DNA from: Streptomyces sp. NBC_01214
GTDB taxonomy: Bacteria; Actinomycetota; Actinomycetes; Streptomycetales; Streptomycetaceae
Assembly: GCF_026340975.1 (NCBI RefSeq)
Contig: NZ_JAPEOS010000001.1
Coordinates: forward strand, 1,324,501-1,388,500
DNA length: 64,000 bases
Direction of reading: 5' to 3'
The position numbers were made by a program, and so were the translations under genes. The notes under the pieces were generated by a model. It ran no database searches and was not told where the DNA came from. It was given only the letters and a program-made list of their open reading frames with translations. This document shows positions 51,908 to 59,923 of this stretch, piece by piece. The stretch's first letter is position 1. Every line of letters begins with the position of its first letter.

Positions 51908-53428
51908 GTGTCCCCTGTCCTGCCCGGACGTCGTGCCGTCGCCGCGACCGCCGTCACCTCCGCCCTGATCGCTGCCGCCGCCCTGGCCACCCCCGCCGGC
52001 GCCGCCGCGGCGGCCAACACCGACAAGGTGCTCGTCATCGGCATCGACGGCGCGGTCCTGGACCGCGTCAAGGTCGCCAACGCACCCCATCTGAACGGCC
52101 TGATGGCCCAGGGGCTGACCGCCCGCAGCACCCTCTACGCGAGCCCGATGGCCGCCACCTCCTCGGGCCCCGGCTGGTCCACCATCGCCACCGGGGTCTG
52201 GCCCGACAAGCACGGCGTGAAGGACAACTCCTTCACCGGCAAGAACTACGCCGCCCACCCGGACTTCCTGACCCGCATCGAGAACGCCAAGCCGGCGCTC
52301 AACACGTACGCGGCGGCCGACTGGGAGCCCATCGCCTCCACCGACCAGAACGGCCCGATCTTCTCCGCGAAGGTCGACAAGCGCCTTTCCCTCAAGGGCG
52401 ACCGCGACGGCTACCGCAGCGAGGACCCGAAGATCGCCGCGGCCGCGGCCGCCGAACTGCGCGACCAGAACCCGGACGCCGCCTTCGTCTACCTCGGCGA
52501 GATCGACGCGGCCGGCCACTCCTACGGCGCGGCCAGCCAGCAGTACCTCGACACCGTCGCCCGCGTCGACGCCCTGGTCGGCCAGCTCCTCACCGCCGTC
52601 AAGAACCGCCCGACCTACGCCCAGGAGAACTGGAAGATCCTGGTCACCACCGACCACGGCCACACCGACTCCGGCGGCCACGGCGGCTCGACCATGCAGG
52701 AGCGCGGCACCTTCGTCATCGCCAAGGGCGCCGGCATCCCGGCCGGCTCCGTACGCGCCGACGTGCGGTTGGCCGACGTCGCCGCCACCGCGCTCGCCCA
52801 GGTCGGCGTCAGCGGCTCCGGCCTCGACGGCGTCCCGCTGAACGCCACGGACGACGACCCCTTCGACACCCTGCGCCCGAACCTCCAGGCCCGGGTGGAC
52901 GAGACGGGCATCCCGGCCGGGGTGAAGGGATTCACGCACACCCCGCCCGCCGGCTGGTCCGTCGACAACTCCAAGATGGGCACGGGCGGCGTCACCGAGT
53001 GGGCCGGCTGGGCCTTCGCGACCGACGAGTTCTGGAGCCAGTCGCAGCGCGACCAGTGGCGCGAGCTGAACGTCCGCTCCCGTGACGTCTTCGCCGTCGC
53101 CGACTCCGACGAGTGGGACGACAAGAGCCACACCGGCACCTTCGACTCCACCCTCGTCACCCCCAAGTGGTCGGTCAGCGGCGGCAGCACGCGGAATCTG
53201 ACCTTCCAGTCGCACTACCGCCACGAGGCCGGCCAGACCGCCCAGGTCCTGGTCTCCTACAACGGCGCCGCCCCGGCCGTGGTGAAGACCTACACCGCCG
53301 ACGCCGTCGCCAAGTCCGAGTCCCTCGCCCTCCAGGTCCCGGCCGGCGCCACCGACGTACAGGTCCGCTTCCGCTACAGCGGCAACAACAACTGGTTCTG
53401 GACCGTCGACAACGTCCGCCTGGGCTGA
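51908..53428 (+). CDS. Secreted alkaline-phosphatase-superfamily phosphodiesterase
   Basis: A 506-residue exported metalloenzyme. The signal peptide carries a twin-arginine-like start (PGRRAVAATAVTS) with cleavage near AGA|A. The catalytic domain (residues about 38-310) is of the nucleotide pyrophosphatase/phosphodiesterase type: DGAV metal site in VLVIGIDGAV, nucleophile region GPGWSTIATGVWPDKHGV, metal motifs GEIDAAGHSYG and TTDHGHTDSGGHGG. A beta-rich domain follows (about 390-506). Position just after the phosphonate operon suggests a role in freeing phosphate or phosphonate from esters outside the cell; PhnA-like phosphonoacetate hydrolases share the fold. The GTG at 51908 has AGGAGGAG upstream. 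Confidence 0.85.
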   Translation: MSPVLPGRRAVAATAVTSALIAAAALATPAGAAAAANTDKVLVIGIDGAVLDRVKVANAPHLNGLMAQGLTARSTLYASPMAATSSGPGWSTIATGVWPDKHGVKDNSFTGKNYAAHPDFLTRIENAKPALNTYAAADWEPIASTDQNGPIFSAKVDKRLSLKGDRDGYRSEDPKIAAAAAAELRDQNPDAAFVYLGEIDAAGHSYGAASQQYLDTVARVDALVGQLLTAVKNRPTYAQENWKILVTTDHGHTDSGGHGGSTMQERGTFVIAKGAGIPAGSVRADVRLADVAATALAQVGVSGSGLDGVPLNATDDDPFDTLRPNLQARVDETGIPAGVKGFTHTPPAGWSVDNSKMGTGGVTEWAGWAFATDEFWSQSQRDQWRELNVRSRDVFAVADSDEWDDKSHTGTFDSTLVTPKWSVSGGSTRNLTFQSHYRHEAGQTAQVLVSYNGAAPAVVKTYTADAVAKSESLALQVPAGATDVQVRFRYSGNNNWFWTVDNVRLG

Positions 53429-53600
53429 TCGCTCCCCGGGTCCGTGCCCAGGTCCGGGTCCGGGCCCGGGTCCGGACCCGGGTGCGGGTGTGGGTGTGGC
53501 TCCGAGTCCGGGCCGTGGACGGCAGGGACGTTCGCGGCCCGGCCCGGATAGGGTGGAAGAGACCAGAGGTCGCAGGTCACCGAGAGCGGAGAACAGTCCA

Positions 53601-54380
53601 GTGGCAGAGCGCAAGCCGATCGAATCCTGGCTCACCGACATGGACGGGGTCCTCATCCACGAGGGCACCCCGATCCCCGGCGCTGATGCCTTCATCAAGC
53701 GGCTGCGCGAGTCCGGCAAGCCCTTCCTGGTGCTGACCAACAACTCGATCTACACCCCGCGCGACCTCCAGGCCCGGCTGAGCCGCATGGGGCTGCAGGT
53801 CCCCGTCGAGAACATCTGGACCTCGGCGCTGGCCACCGCGAAGTTCCTCGACGACCAGCGTCCGGGCGGCACGGCGTACGTCATCGGCGAGGCCGGCCTG
53901 ACCACCGCCCTCCACGACATCGGCTACATCCTGACCGACCACGAGCCCGACTACGTGGTCCTCGGCGAGACCCGGACGTACAGCTTCGAGGCGATGACGA
54001 AGGCGGTCCGCCTGATCAACGCGGGCGCGCGCTTCATCTGCACCAACCCCGACGAGACCGGCCCCTCCACCGAGGGCCCGCTCCCGGCCACCGGCGCCGT
54101 CGCCGCGCTGATCACCAAGGCGACCGGCAAGAAGCCGTACTTCGCCGGCAAGCCGAACCCGCTGATGATGCGTACCGGCCTGAACGCCATCGGCGCGCAC
54201 TCGGAGACCAGCGCGATGATCGGCGACCGGATGGACACCGACGTGCTGGCCGGCCTGGAGGCGGGCATGCAGACCTTCCTCGTCCTCACCGGCCTGACGA
54301 CCGAGCAGGACACCGAGAAGTTCCCGTTCCGCCCGACCAAGACGGTCGCCTCGATCGCGGACCTGGTCGACCTGGTCTGA
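53601..54380 (+). CDS. HAD-IIA (NagD-like) hydrolase
   Basis: A 259-residue cytosolic phosphatase of the HAD-IIA group. The nucleophile pair is D13 and D15 in WLTDMDGVLIHEG, Thr motif VLTNNSIYTP, the large C2-type cap, and MIGDRMDTDVLAG. NagD-like enzymes dephosphorylate small phosphates such as nucleotides or sugar phosphates; no clear in-vivo substrate. The GTG at 53601 has GGAG 9 nt upstream and a TAGGGT-type -10 at 53549. The frame extends upstream to 53490 but would remove the standard N-terminus. Confidence 0.9.
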   Translation: MAERKPIESWLTDMDGVLIHEGTPIPGADAFIKRLRESGKPFLVLTNNSIYTPRDLQARLSRMGLQVPVENIWTSALATAKFLDDQRPGGTAYVIGEAGLTTALHDIGYILTDHEPDYVVLGETRTYSFEAMTKAVRLINAGARFICTNPDETGPSTEGPLPATGAVAALITKATGKKPYFAGKPNPLMMRTGLNAIGAHSETSAMIGDRMDTDVLAGLEAGMQTFLVLTGLTTEQDTEKFPFRPTKTVASIADLVDLV

Positions 54381-54381
54381 C

Positions 54382-54432
54382 GCGCACCGCGCACCGCGCA
54401 CCACGTACCGCGCACCACGTACCGCGTACCGG
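54382..54432 (+). repeat. CGCGCAC/CACGTAC short tandem repeats
   Basis: Units of 7-8 bp (cgcgcac, cacgtac) repeat about six times directly after the HAD stop codon. Confidence 0.75.
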
Positions 54433-54573
54433 GTGCCTGCGATGCGGGTACTCGCGTACGGCGTACGGCCGAACGGGCCTACCGCGTTTGGGGCGTACGG
54501 CCGACACGTACGGCGCCGCTCCGGATGCGCGGCGGCGTGCCGCGCGTGAATCTCCTTGTCGAGGAGGTTCACC

Positions 54574-55170
54574 ATGCGCAGTGTTCCGATCGCTGTCCGC
54601 GCCACCGCGATGGCCGTCGCCCTGGCGGCATTCTCGGCGGTGACCGCGCCGATCGCCCTCGCGGGCGAGGAGGACCGCGGTGGCCGCGGCGACCGCGGCA
54701 GCGTCACGGTCGACCCGAATCCGGCTCACCCCGGAGCGCAGGTCAAGCTGCGCGTCCAGGGCTGTGACGGTACCCGCGGAGCGGCCAAGTCCGCCGCCTT
54801 CGTGTCGGACGTCGACCTCTACGGCCGGGACGGCGGCCGCAGCCCGCTCTACGGCGACGCGATGATCCGCTCGCACGTCTCGCCCGGCTGGCACTCCGTC
54901 CGGGTGACGTGCGACGGCCACGACAAGGTCAGCGGCTCCGTCCAGATCTCCGAGTACCGCCCGTCCCACCACGCCTCGCCCGTCTGGCCGGTGCACGCGG
55001 GTGGCGGCGGCATGTCCGCCGAGCTCGCGGCGGAGTCGGCCAAGAAGGCCCACGACGCCGACGGACCGGGGCTGCCGCACACGGTGATCGGCGCGGTCCT
55101 CGCCGCGGTCGCCACCCTGGCCGTCGCGGGCCGGGCGCTGGCCCTGCGCCGCCGCCGCAGCGGCGAGTGA
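54574..55170 (+). CDS. Secreted protein with LPHTV sortase-like tail
   Basis: A 198-residue exported protein. The signal peptide (MRSVPIAVRATAMAVALAAF) is cleaved near ALA|G. The middle domain is beta-rich (GSVTVDPNPAHPGAQVKLRV, DLYGRDGGRSPLYG). The C-terminus is a sorting-signal-like LPHTV at residue 167, a hydrophobic stretch (IGAVLAAVATLAVAGRALAL) and RRRRSGE. It resembles LPXTG signals with a V in place of the last G. The class F sortase gene lies 70 bp downstream, so the pair may be enzyme and substrate. The ATG has a perfect SD GAGGAGG. Two cysteines (QGCDG and VTCDG) may form a disulfide. Confidence 0.82.
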   Translation: MRSVPIAVRATAMAVALAAFSAVTAPIALAGEEDRGGRGDRGSVTVDPNPAHPGAQVKLRVQGCDGTRGAAKSAAFVSDVDLYGRDGGRSPLYGDAMIRSHVSPGWHSVRVTCDGHDKVSGSVQISEYRPSHHASPVWPVHAGGGGMSAELAAESAKKAHDADGPGLPHTVIGAVLAAVATLAVAGRALALRRRRSGE

Positions 55171-55174
55171 GGCC

Positions 55175-55240
55175 GGTGTCGGCGAGTCCGGTGTCCGTGA
55201 GTCCGGTGTTGGTGGAGCCGGTGTCCGTGAGTCCGGGTGA
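55175..55240 (+). repeat. 18-bp imperfect tandem repeat before sortase gene
   Basis: Units like GTCCGGTGTCCGTGA repeat about four times between the LPHTV protein gene and the sortase gene. Confidence 0.75.
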
Positions 55241-55951
55241 GTGCCGGTGAACGAGTACGACGGGTACGACGAGCGCGACGGGCACGACGAGGGCAAGGCC
55301 ACCGCCGGCGGCCGGCTGCTGACCTTCGCCGCCTGGGCGGTACTGGTGCTCGGCCTGTGGTTGTGGGGCCGCCACCTCACCGTCGCGCCGGCCCCGCCCG
55401 CCGGACAGGCCGGCGGGACGGTCGGCCCGGGGCTGCCGGCCGCGCACGCCCCGCTCGCGCCGGCCCCGCCCCAACGCGTCGACGTGCCCTCCATAGGCAT
55501 CCAGGCCCCGGTGATCAGCCGGGACCTGGACAAGGACGGGGCGATCGAGCCGCCCCCGTACGACCAGCCCGGCACGGTGGGCTGGTGGGGCCGGGGCACC
55601 CAGCCGGGGACGGCCGGGACGGCCCTGATGGTGGGGCACGTGGACACCCGGTCCAAGCCGGCGGTGTTCTACGGCCTGAGCACCGCGCAGCCGGGCGACA
55701 AGGTGCGGGTGGTGCGGACGGACGGTTCGGTCGCCGAGTTCACGATCGAGGACGTACGGGTCTACGAGCGCGCGGCCTTCGACGCGCACAAGGCCTACGG
55801 CCAGCGGGTCCGGGGCCGCGCGGAGCTGAGGCTGGTGACCTGCGGGGGCTCGTACGACAAGGTGGCCAAGGAGTACACGGCGAACGTGGTGGTCTCCGCC
55901 TATCTGACGGGCGTGGGAGCCCGCCCGGGCGCACCGGGAACCGCGGCCTGA
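55241..55951 (+). CDS. Class F sortase
   Basis: A 236-residue membrane-anchored sortase: N-terminal helix (LLTFAAWAVLVLGLWLWG), Pro-rich linker, then the catalytic domain with His in ALMVGHVDTRSK and Cys201 in LRLVTCGGSYDKVAKEYTANVVV. At the place where SrtA has its third catalytic residue, Arg, I align Asn in YTANVVV; whether another Arg takes over is open. It is shorter than the class E sortase at 37950 and lies beside an LPHTV-tailed protein. GTG starts at 55241 and 55247 are both possible. A strong hairpin downstream lies between it and tRNA-Lys. Confidence 0.88.
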   Translation: MPVNEYDGYDERDGHDEGKATAGGRLLTFAAWAVLVLGLWLWGRHLTVAPAPPAGQAGGTVGPGLPAAHAPLAPAPPQRVDVPSIGIQAPVISRDLDKDGAIEPPPYDQPGTVGWWGRGTQPGTAGTALMVGHVDTRSKPAVFYGLSTAQPGDKVRVVRTDGSVAEFTIEDVRVYERAAFDAHKAYGQRVRGRAELRLVTCGGSYDKVAKEYTANVVVSAYLTGVGARPGAPGTAA

Positions 55952-55978
55952 GCGGCCGTGCCGCCGACGGGAAACGAA

Positions 55979-56010
55979 GAAGCCCCCGCAGCTTTCGCTG
56001 CGGGGGCTTC
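55979..56010. terminator. Terminator between sortase gene and tRNA-Lys
   Basis: A perfect 14-bp stem (GAAGCCCCCGCAGC) with loop tttc, 28 bp after the sortase stop and 10 bp from the tRNA 3' end; works for both convergent units. Confidence 0.92.
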
Positions 56011-56019
56011 TCCCGTCTG

Positions 56020-56093
56020 TGCGCCGCCAGGGACTCGAACCCCGGACCCGCTGATTAAGAGTCAGCTGCTCTAACCAACTGAGCTAGCGGCGC
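56020..56093 (-). tRNA. tRNA-Lys (anticodon CUU)
   Basis: A 74-nt tRNA on the minus strand: acceptor GCGCCGC/GCGGCGC, D-arm TAGCTCAGTTGGTTAGAGC, anticodon stem GCTGA/TCAGC with loop CTCTTAA giving CTT, and T-arm CGGGGTTCGAGTCCCTG. CCA is not encoded. It reads AAG, the dominant lysine codon here. Confidence 0.97.
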
Positions 56094-56207
56094 TTGCTGA
56101 CAGGGAAAACTCTACCCCACCTCCAGGGGTGCGCGTGACCAGCCACGCCCGCCTTATCCGATTAACCCATGTTTGAGGGGTTTATCGTGCACCATATGTC
56201 TGCGCGT

Positions 56208-56236
56208 GCCACACCTGATGACTCATCAGGTGTGGC
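56208..56236. promoter_or_regulatory. 29-bp perfect palindrome upstream of PG hydrolase
   Basis: GCCACACCTGATGA, one central base, TCATCAGGTGTGGC: 14 perfect pairs. It ends 57 bp before the start codon of the peptidoglycan hydrolase. It may be a repressor operator or an RNA hairpin in the leader; a terminator role is less likely because no gene ends just before it on this strand. Confidence 0.6.
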
Positions 56237-56293
56237 TCCGGTCGACCGGTGACGAGTGGACGAATGGACGAGCAGGGGAGTGGACGGAACCGC

Positions 56294-57721
56294 ATGACGA
56301 TGCAGCCTCCGACGCATGTGCAGATGCCTATGCCCGGTTTCGAGGAGTACGAGCCCGCGGGCGACTGTGCGTGCCGGGGCTGCGCCCAGCGCCGCCGCGC
56401 CCTCGCCCGCGCGCGGGCCATACCGCTCCGGGACGGGGGGCACCCGGCCGCACGCGGCGCCCGCCGGGCGCTGGTGCTGGCCACCGCCGCGGGAGTGGTC
56501 CTGGGCGGCGGCAGTACGACCGCGGTGGCCTTGGCCACCCCGCCCCCGACCCCTACCCCGACCCCGGGGCCGGCGGCCCTGGACGACCCGAGCTCCCCGC
56601 AGGGCGCCCGGACCCCGCTGCACGGCTCCAAGGGCGGGCCGGTGGGCAAGCCCGGCTCCCCGGCCAGGCCCGGCGCGGTGCGGCGGATCGATCGGGCGAC
56701 GATCATCAACCGGGCGAAGCTGTGGCTGGACGCCGAGGTCCCGTACAGCATGTCCGAGTACTGGACGGACGGGTACCGGCAGGACTGCTCGGGCTACGTC
56801 TCCATGGTCTGGAACCTCGGGTCGAACGAATGGACCGGCAGCCTCGACAAGTTCGCCACCAAGATCGCCAAGGATGAGCTGCTGCCGGGGGACATGCTCC
56901 TCTTCCACAACCCGGCGGACCCCAACAACGGCTCGCACGTGGTCATCTTCGGCGGCTGGGTCGACTCGACGCACACGCACTACGTCGCCTACGAGCAGAC
57001 GCGCCCCAACACGCGGAAGCTGGCCACGCCCTACGGGTACTGGAGCAACGCGACGAAGTACGTCCCGTACCGCTTCAACGGGGTGCCGGCCGGGATCCTG
57101 CCGGAGGTTCCCGTGGTCCCGGACGCACCGGACGCACCGGGTGCACCGGGCGTCCAGCCGCAGCCGGCGGGCGCCAAGCCGGGGGACTCGACGGTCTTCC
57201 CGGGCGCGGACAAGTTCGGCCCCGGAATCACGAACGACTACGTCGCCCAGCTCGGCCGGATGCTGATCGAGCGCGGCGCGTACCGGTTCTACCCCAAGGG
57301 GGTGGCCGACCGGACGTGGAGCGACCACGACAAGCTCGCCACCGCCGCCTTCCAGCGCGCACAGGGCTGGACGGGTGCGGACGCCGACGGCGTTCCGGGC
57401 ACGCACACCTGGAAGCTGCTGGTCGAGAAGCAGGGCAAGAACATCCCGCCGACGGTGGGGGCCGCGCCGGGGCCGGGCGGCGTACGGGCCTACCCGGGCG
57501 CCGTGGTGTTCCGCCCGGGCCAGTCGAACGAGGCCATCAGGGCGCTCGGCCGCCAGCTGGTGAAGAAGGGCTTCGGCAAGTACTACACATCCGGTCCGGA
57601 CCTGCGCTGGAGCGAGGCCGACCGCCGCAACGTCGAGGCCTTCCAGCGTGCGCAGGGCTGGACCGGCGCCTCGGCCAACGGCTACCCGGGCCCGGAAACC
57701 TGGCGCCGGCTGTTCGCATGA
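56294..57721 (+). CDS. Peptidoglycan hydrolase with NlpC/P60-like and two PG-binding domains
   Basis: A 475-residue protein. Residues about 70-90 form a signal-anchor helix (ALVLATAAGVVLGGGSTTAV) after a Cys-rich cytosolic start (GDCACRGCAQRR). The catalytic part (about 140-270) has Cys in RQDCSGYVSMVWNLG and His in NGSHVVIFGGW, the dyad of NlpC/P60-type or CHAP amidohydrolases. Two peptidoglycan-binding repeats follow, each ending in FQRAQGWTGADADGVPG or FQRAQGWTGASANGYPG and then TW. It should cut or remodel the cell wall. The ATG at 56294 is close to several other in-frame starts. Its stop overlaps the ATG of a 5-codon start extension of the SPFH gene, indicating coupling. Confidence 0.88.
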   Translation: MTMQPPTHVQMPMPGFEEYEPAGDCACRGCAQRRRALARARAIPLRDGGHPAARGARRALVLATAAGVVLGGGSTTAVALATPPPTPTPTPGPAALDDPSSPQGARTPLHGSKGGPVGKPGSPARPGAVRRIDRATIINRAKLWLDAEVPYSMSEYWTDGYRQDCSGYVSMVWNLGSNEWTGSLDKFATKIAKDELLPGDMLLFHNPADPNNGSHVVIFGGWVDSTHTHYVAYEQTRPNTRKLATPYGYWSNATKYVPYRFNGVPAGILPEVPVVPDAPDAPGAPGVQPQPAGAKPGDSTVFPGADKFGPGITNDYVAQLGRMLIERGAYRFYPKGVADRTWSDHDKLATAAFQRAQGWTGADADGVPGTHTWKLLVEKQGKNIPPTVGAAPGPGGVRAYPGAVVFRPGQSNEAIRALGRQLVKKGFGKYYTSGPDLRWSEADRRNVEAFQRAQGWTGASANGYPGPETWRRLFA

Positions 57722-57732
57722 CGGAGGTAACG

Positions 57733-59754
57733 ATGTTCCCCACGCGCACCACCTCGACGACGGGCACCCTCCGAGTGCCGCCGCTGGGCACCCCGGTAGC
57801 GGCCCGTGCGGCGGATCCCGCCCCCGTGCCCGAGCCCGCCCCCGCCCCCCTGCCCGAGCCCGAGCCCGCCGTCCCGGCGGCAGCTCACCCGGTGTGGGCC
57901 GCGGAGCCGACGACGCCCGTGCCTGAACCGGTGCACGCGTCCGTCGCCGTCGCCGTCGCGGCGCCGCGCGACGCCGCCCAGCCGAGCCCGCCGCCCGCCC
58001 TGGTGGGCAGCCCCGCCGCGCCGGAGCACGCCGTCGCCGCCGAGACCTCGTTCGGCTGGGCCGCGGCGCGGGCCGCCCGCCCGGCGCCCGAGCTGCCGCA
58101 CGGGTGGGAGGTGCCGGCGGCCCGGGCCCACCCGTACGAGGAGGGGGACCGGGGCGCCGCGGCCCCGTCGACCGCCGCGGGCCTGGACATCCCGCACCCG
58201 CAGGACCCGGAGGCCCCCGCCGGGCCGGCCACCCTGCGCCTGCGGACCGCCGACGTCGAAACCGACGCCCGGCCCGAAGCCGATTCCCGGCCCGAAGCCC
58301 GGCCCGAACCGGTGGCCGAGCCCGAGGCCGCCCTCGAAGCCGCGCCCGAACCGGTAGCCGCGTTCGTGCCCGTGCCCGTGCCCGACTTCGACTTCGACTT
58401 CGATTTCGATGCCAAGTCCGAGCCGGACCCGGACCCGGAGCCGGAGCCCGGGCCGGAGGCCGCCGCTCCCGAACCCGTGGACGCGGCTCCACGGCCGCGC
58501 TCCGGCATCCCCGGACCAGGCCCGGTCGAGATCGTCGCCCAGGCGGTGGCCCGCGGCCTGGACGAGGCCGGCGCCGCTCCGGACCTCCCGGGTCCCGGAA
58601 CCCGCCGGGGCACCTCGGTCACCGAAGTGCCCGTACACATCCCGTTCCACGGCACGCAGCAGCTTCCGGCCGTACACGTACCCGCACCTGCGCCGCAGGT
58701 CACCGCGCCCGCGCCGCAGGTCACCGCGCCCGCGCCGCAGGTCACCGCGCCCGCGCCGCAGGTCACCGCGTCCGCGCCGCAGGTCACCGCGTCCGCGCCG
58801 CAGGCCACCGCATCCGCCACCCGTGCCCCGCGCCCCGCCCCCGGCCGCCGGGTCCCCCGTGGTGACGACCGGCTCCGGGAGCACCGCGGCCCGGTGCTGC
58901 CCGGCTGGGTCGGCGTGGTCGTCGGCGGGACGGCCCTCGCCGGTTGCGCGGCCGTGCTCTGGCGGGCCGGGGTCGTCCCCGCCGCCTTCGTGGCCGCCTT
59001 CGGCGCGGCCCCCCGCGCCTACCACGGCCTGCGCGCCACCCACTGGCCGCCGCTCGCCTTCCTCGGGATCGTCGCCCTCGTGTCGCTCGGCGGACTCGGC
59101 CGGGCCCGCGCCGGTCACGCCTGGGTGCTCACCCTCTTCGGCCGCTACCGAGGCACGGTCCGGCGTACCGGCCTGACCTGGGTGAGCCCTCTGCTCCTGC
59201 GCCGCCGGGTCGACGTACGCCTGCGCCACTGGCGCAGCGACCCGATGCCCGCCGTGGACGCGGGCGGCCTCGCCCTCCAGGTCGTCGTCCAGGTCGTCTG
59301 GCAGGTCAAGGACACCGCCCGCGCCACCCTCGCCGTCGAGGACCACACGGAGTACCTCGCCGAGCAGGTCGAATCGGCGATGGCGCGCGTGCTGTCGCAG
59401 CTGCCCGCCGACGCCTTCCACGAGGACGCCCCGACCCTGCGCGACACCGAGGCCGTCGGCGACGCGCTGACCCGGATGCTCGCGGCCGAGACCGAGGCCG
59501 TCGGGATCGAGGTGTTCTCGGCCCAGCCGACCCGGATCGAGTACGCGGCCGAGGTGGCCGAGGCCATGCGCCGCCGCCGGGTCGCGGCGATCGACGCCAA
59601 GCACCGGGACACCGTGCTCAGCTCGGTCGTGGACGCCGTCGACGACACCGTCCACCGGCTGACCTCGCGCGGGCTGGTCGAGCTCGACGACTACGAGCGC
59701 AAGGCACTGGTGAAGGACCTCACGGTCGCCTTCTACACGGGGCGCTCCGAATAG
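57733..59754 (+). CDS. SPFH/band 7 domain protein with long repeat-rich N-terminus
   Basis: A 673-residue protein. The first 360 residues are Pro/Ala/Glu-rich and probably disordered, including DFDFDFDFDA and six PQVTA repeats. Then come two membrane helices (about 393-460: WVGVVVGGTALAGCAAVLW, PPLAFLGIVALVSLGGLG) and a band 7 domain (about 470-610: RTGLTWVSPLLLRRRVDVRL, QVVVQVVWQVKDTARATLAV, LAEQVESAMARVLSQ). SPFH proteins form oligomeric membrane scaffolds; the gene overlaps the peptidoglycan hydrolase region by position, so it may organise that enzyme. The ATG at 57733 has a perfect GGAGGT 6 nt upstream; ATG 57718 is less likely. Confidence 0.85.
   Translation: MFPTRTTSTTGTLRVPPLGTPVAARAADPAPVPEPAPAPLPEPEPAVPAAAHPVWAAEPTTPVPEPVHASVAVAVAAPRDAAQPSPPPALVGSPAAPEHAVAAETSFGWAAARAARPAPELPHGWEVPAARAHPYEEGDRGAAAPSTAAGLDIPHPQDPEAPAGPATLRLRTADVETDARPEADSRPEARPEPVAEPEAALEAAPEPVAAFVPVPVPDFDFDFDFDAKSEPDPDPEPEPGPEAAAPEPVDAAPRPRSGIPGPGPVEIVAQAVARGLDEAGAAPDLPGPGTRRGTSVTEVPVHIPFHGTQQLPAVHVPAPAPQVTAPAPQVTAPAPQVTAPAPQVTASAPQVTASAPQATASATRAPRPAPGRRVPRGDDRLREHRGPVLPGWVGVVVGGTALAGCAAVLWRAGVVPAAFVAAFGAAPRAYHGLRATHWPPLAFLGIVALVSLGGLGRARAGHAWVLTLFGRYRGTVRRTGLTWVSPLLLRRRVDVRLRHWRSDPMPAVDAGGLALQVVVQVVWQVKDTARATLAVEDHTEYLAEQVESAMARVLSQLPADAFHEDAPTLRDTEAVGDALTRMLAAETEAVGIEVFSAQPTRIEYAAEVAEAMRRRRVAAIDAKHRDTVLSSVVDAVDDTVHRLTSRGLVELDDYERKALVKDLTVAFYTGRSE
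58688..58815 (+). repeat. 21-bp coding tandem repeat in SPFH gene
   Basis: Six units of 21 bp, CCGCAGGTCACCGCGCCCGC plus one base, encode PQVTAPA repeats, the last ones with Ser in place of Pro. Confidence 0.92.
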
Positions 59755-59778
59755 GGGACGGACGTCCAGCGGTACGGG

Positions 59779-59813
59779 AACGGGTGGCCGGAAGGTAACG
59801 GACCACCCGTTTT
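59779..59813 (+). terminator. Terminator of SPFH gene
   Basis: AACGGGTGG pairs with CCACCCGTT across a 15-nt loop, followed by TT, 25 bp after the SPFH stop codon. Confidence 0.75.
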
Positions 59814-59817
59814 CCCA

Positions 59818-59870
59818 TTGGTCTGGACATGGCCAACTCTCGTCAATAATCTGGAACTTGGTCTAGACCT
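59818..59870 (+). promoter_or_regulatory. DasR/chitinase-type direct repeats upstream of LPMO gene
   Basis: TTGGTCTGGACAT (59818-59830) and TTGGTCTAGACCT (59858-59870) are near-identical 13-bp words whose starts lie 40 bp apart. The second holds the palindromic TGGTCTAGACC core of DasR sites; paired direct repeats of this kind are known from Streptomyces chitinase promoters. Confidence 0.8.
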
Positions 59871-59923
59871 AATCCCCACGTGCGCGCGCTCTCACCGAAC
59901 TCCCCCCACGTTCAAGGAGCATC

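Noticed and set aside
51706..53085. Plus-strand frame of 459 codons overlapping the phosphatase-superfamily gene
   Set aside because: It is a frameshifted Arg-rich shadow; the real gene at 51908 has a signal peptide, SD and metal motifs.
56208..56236. Terminator of tRNA-Lys or sortase gene
   Set aside because: tRNA-Lys is transcribed away from it and the sortase already has a terminator at 55979-56010; an operator or leader hairpin is more likely.
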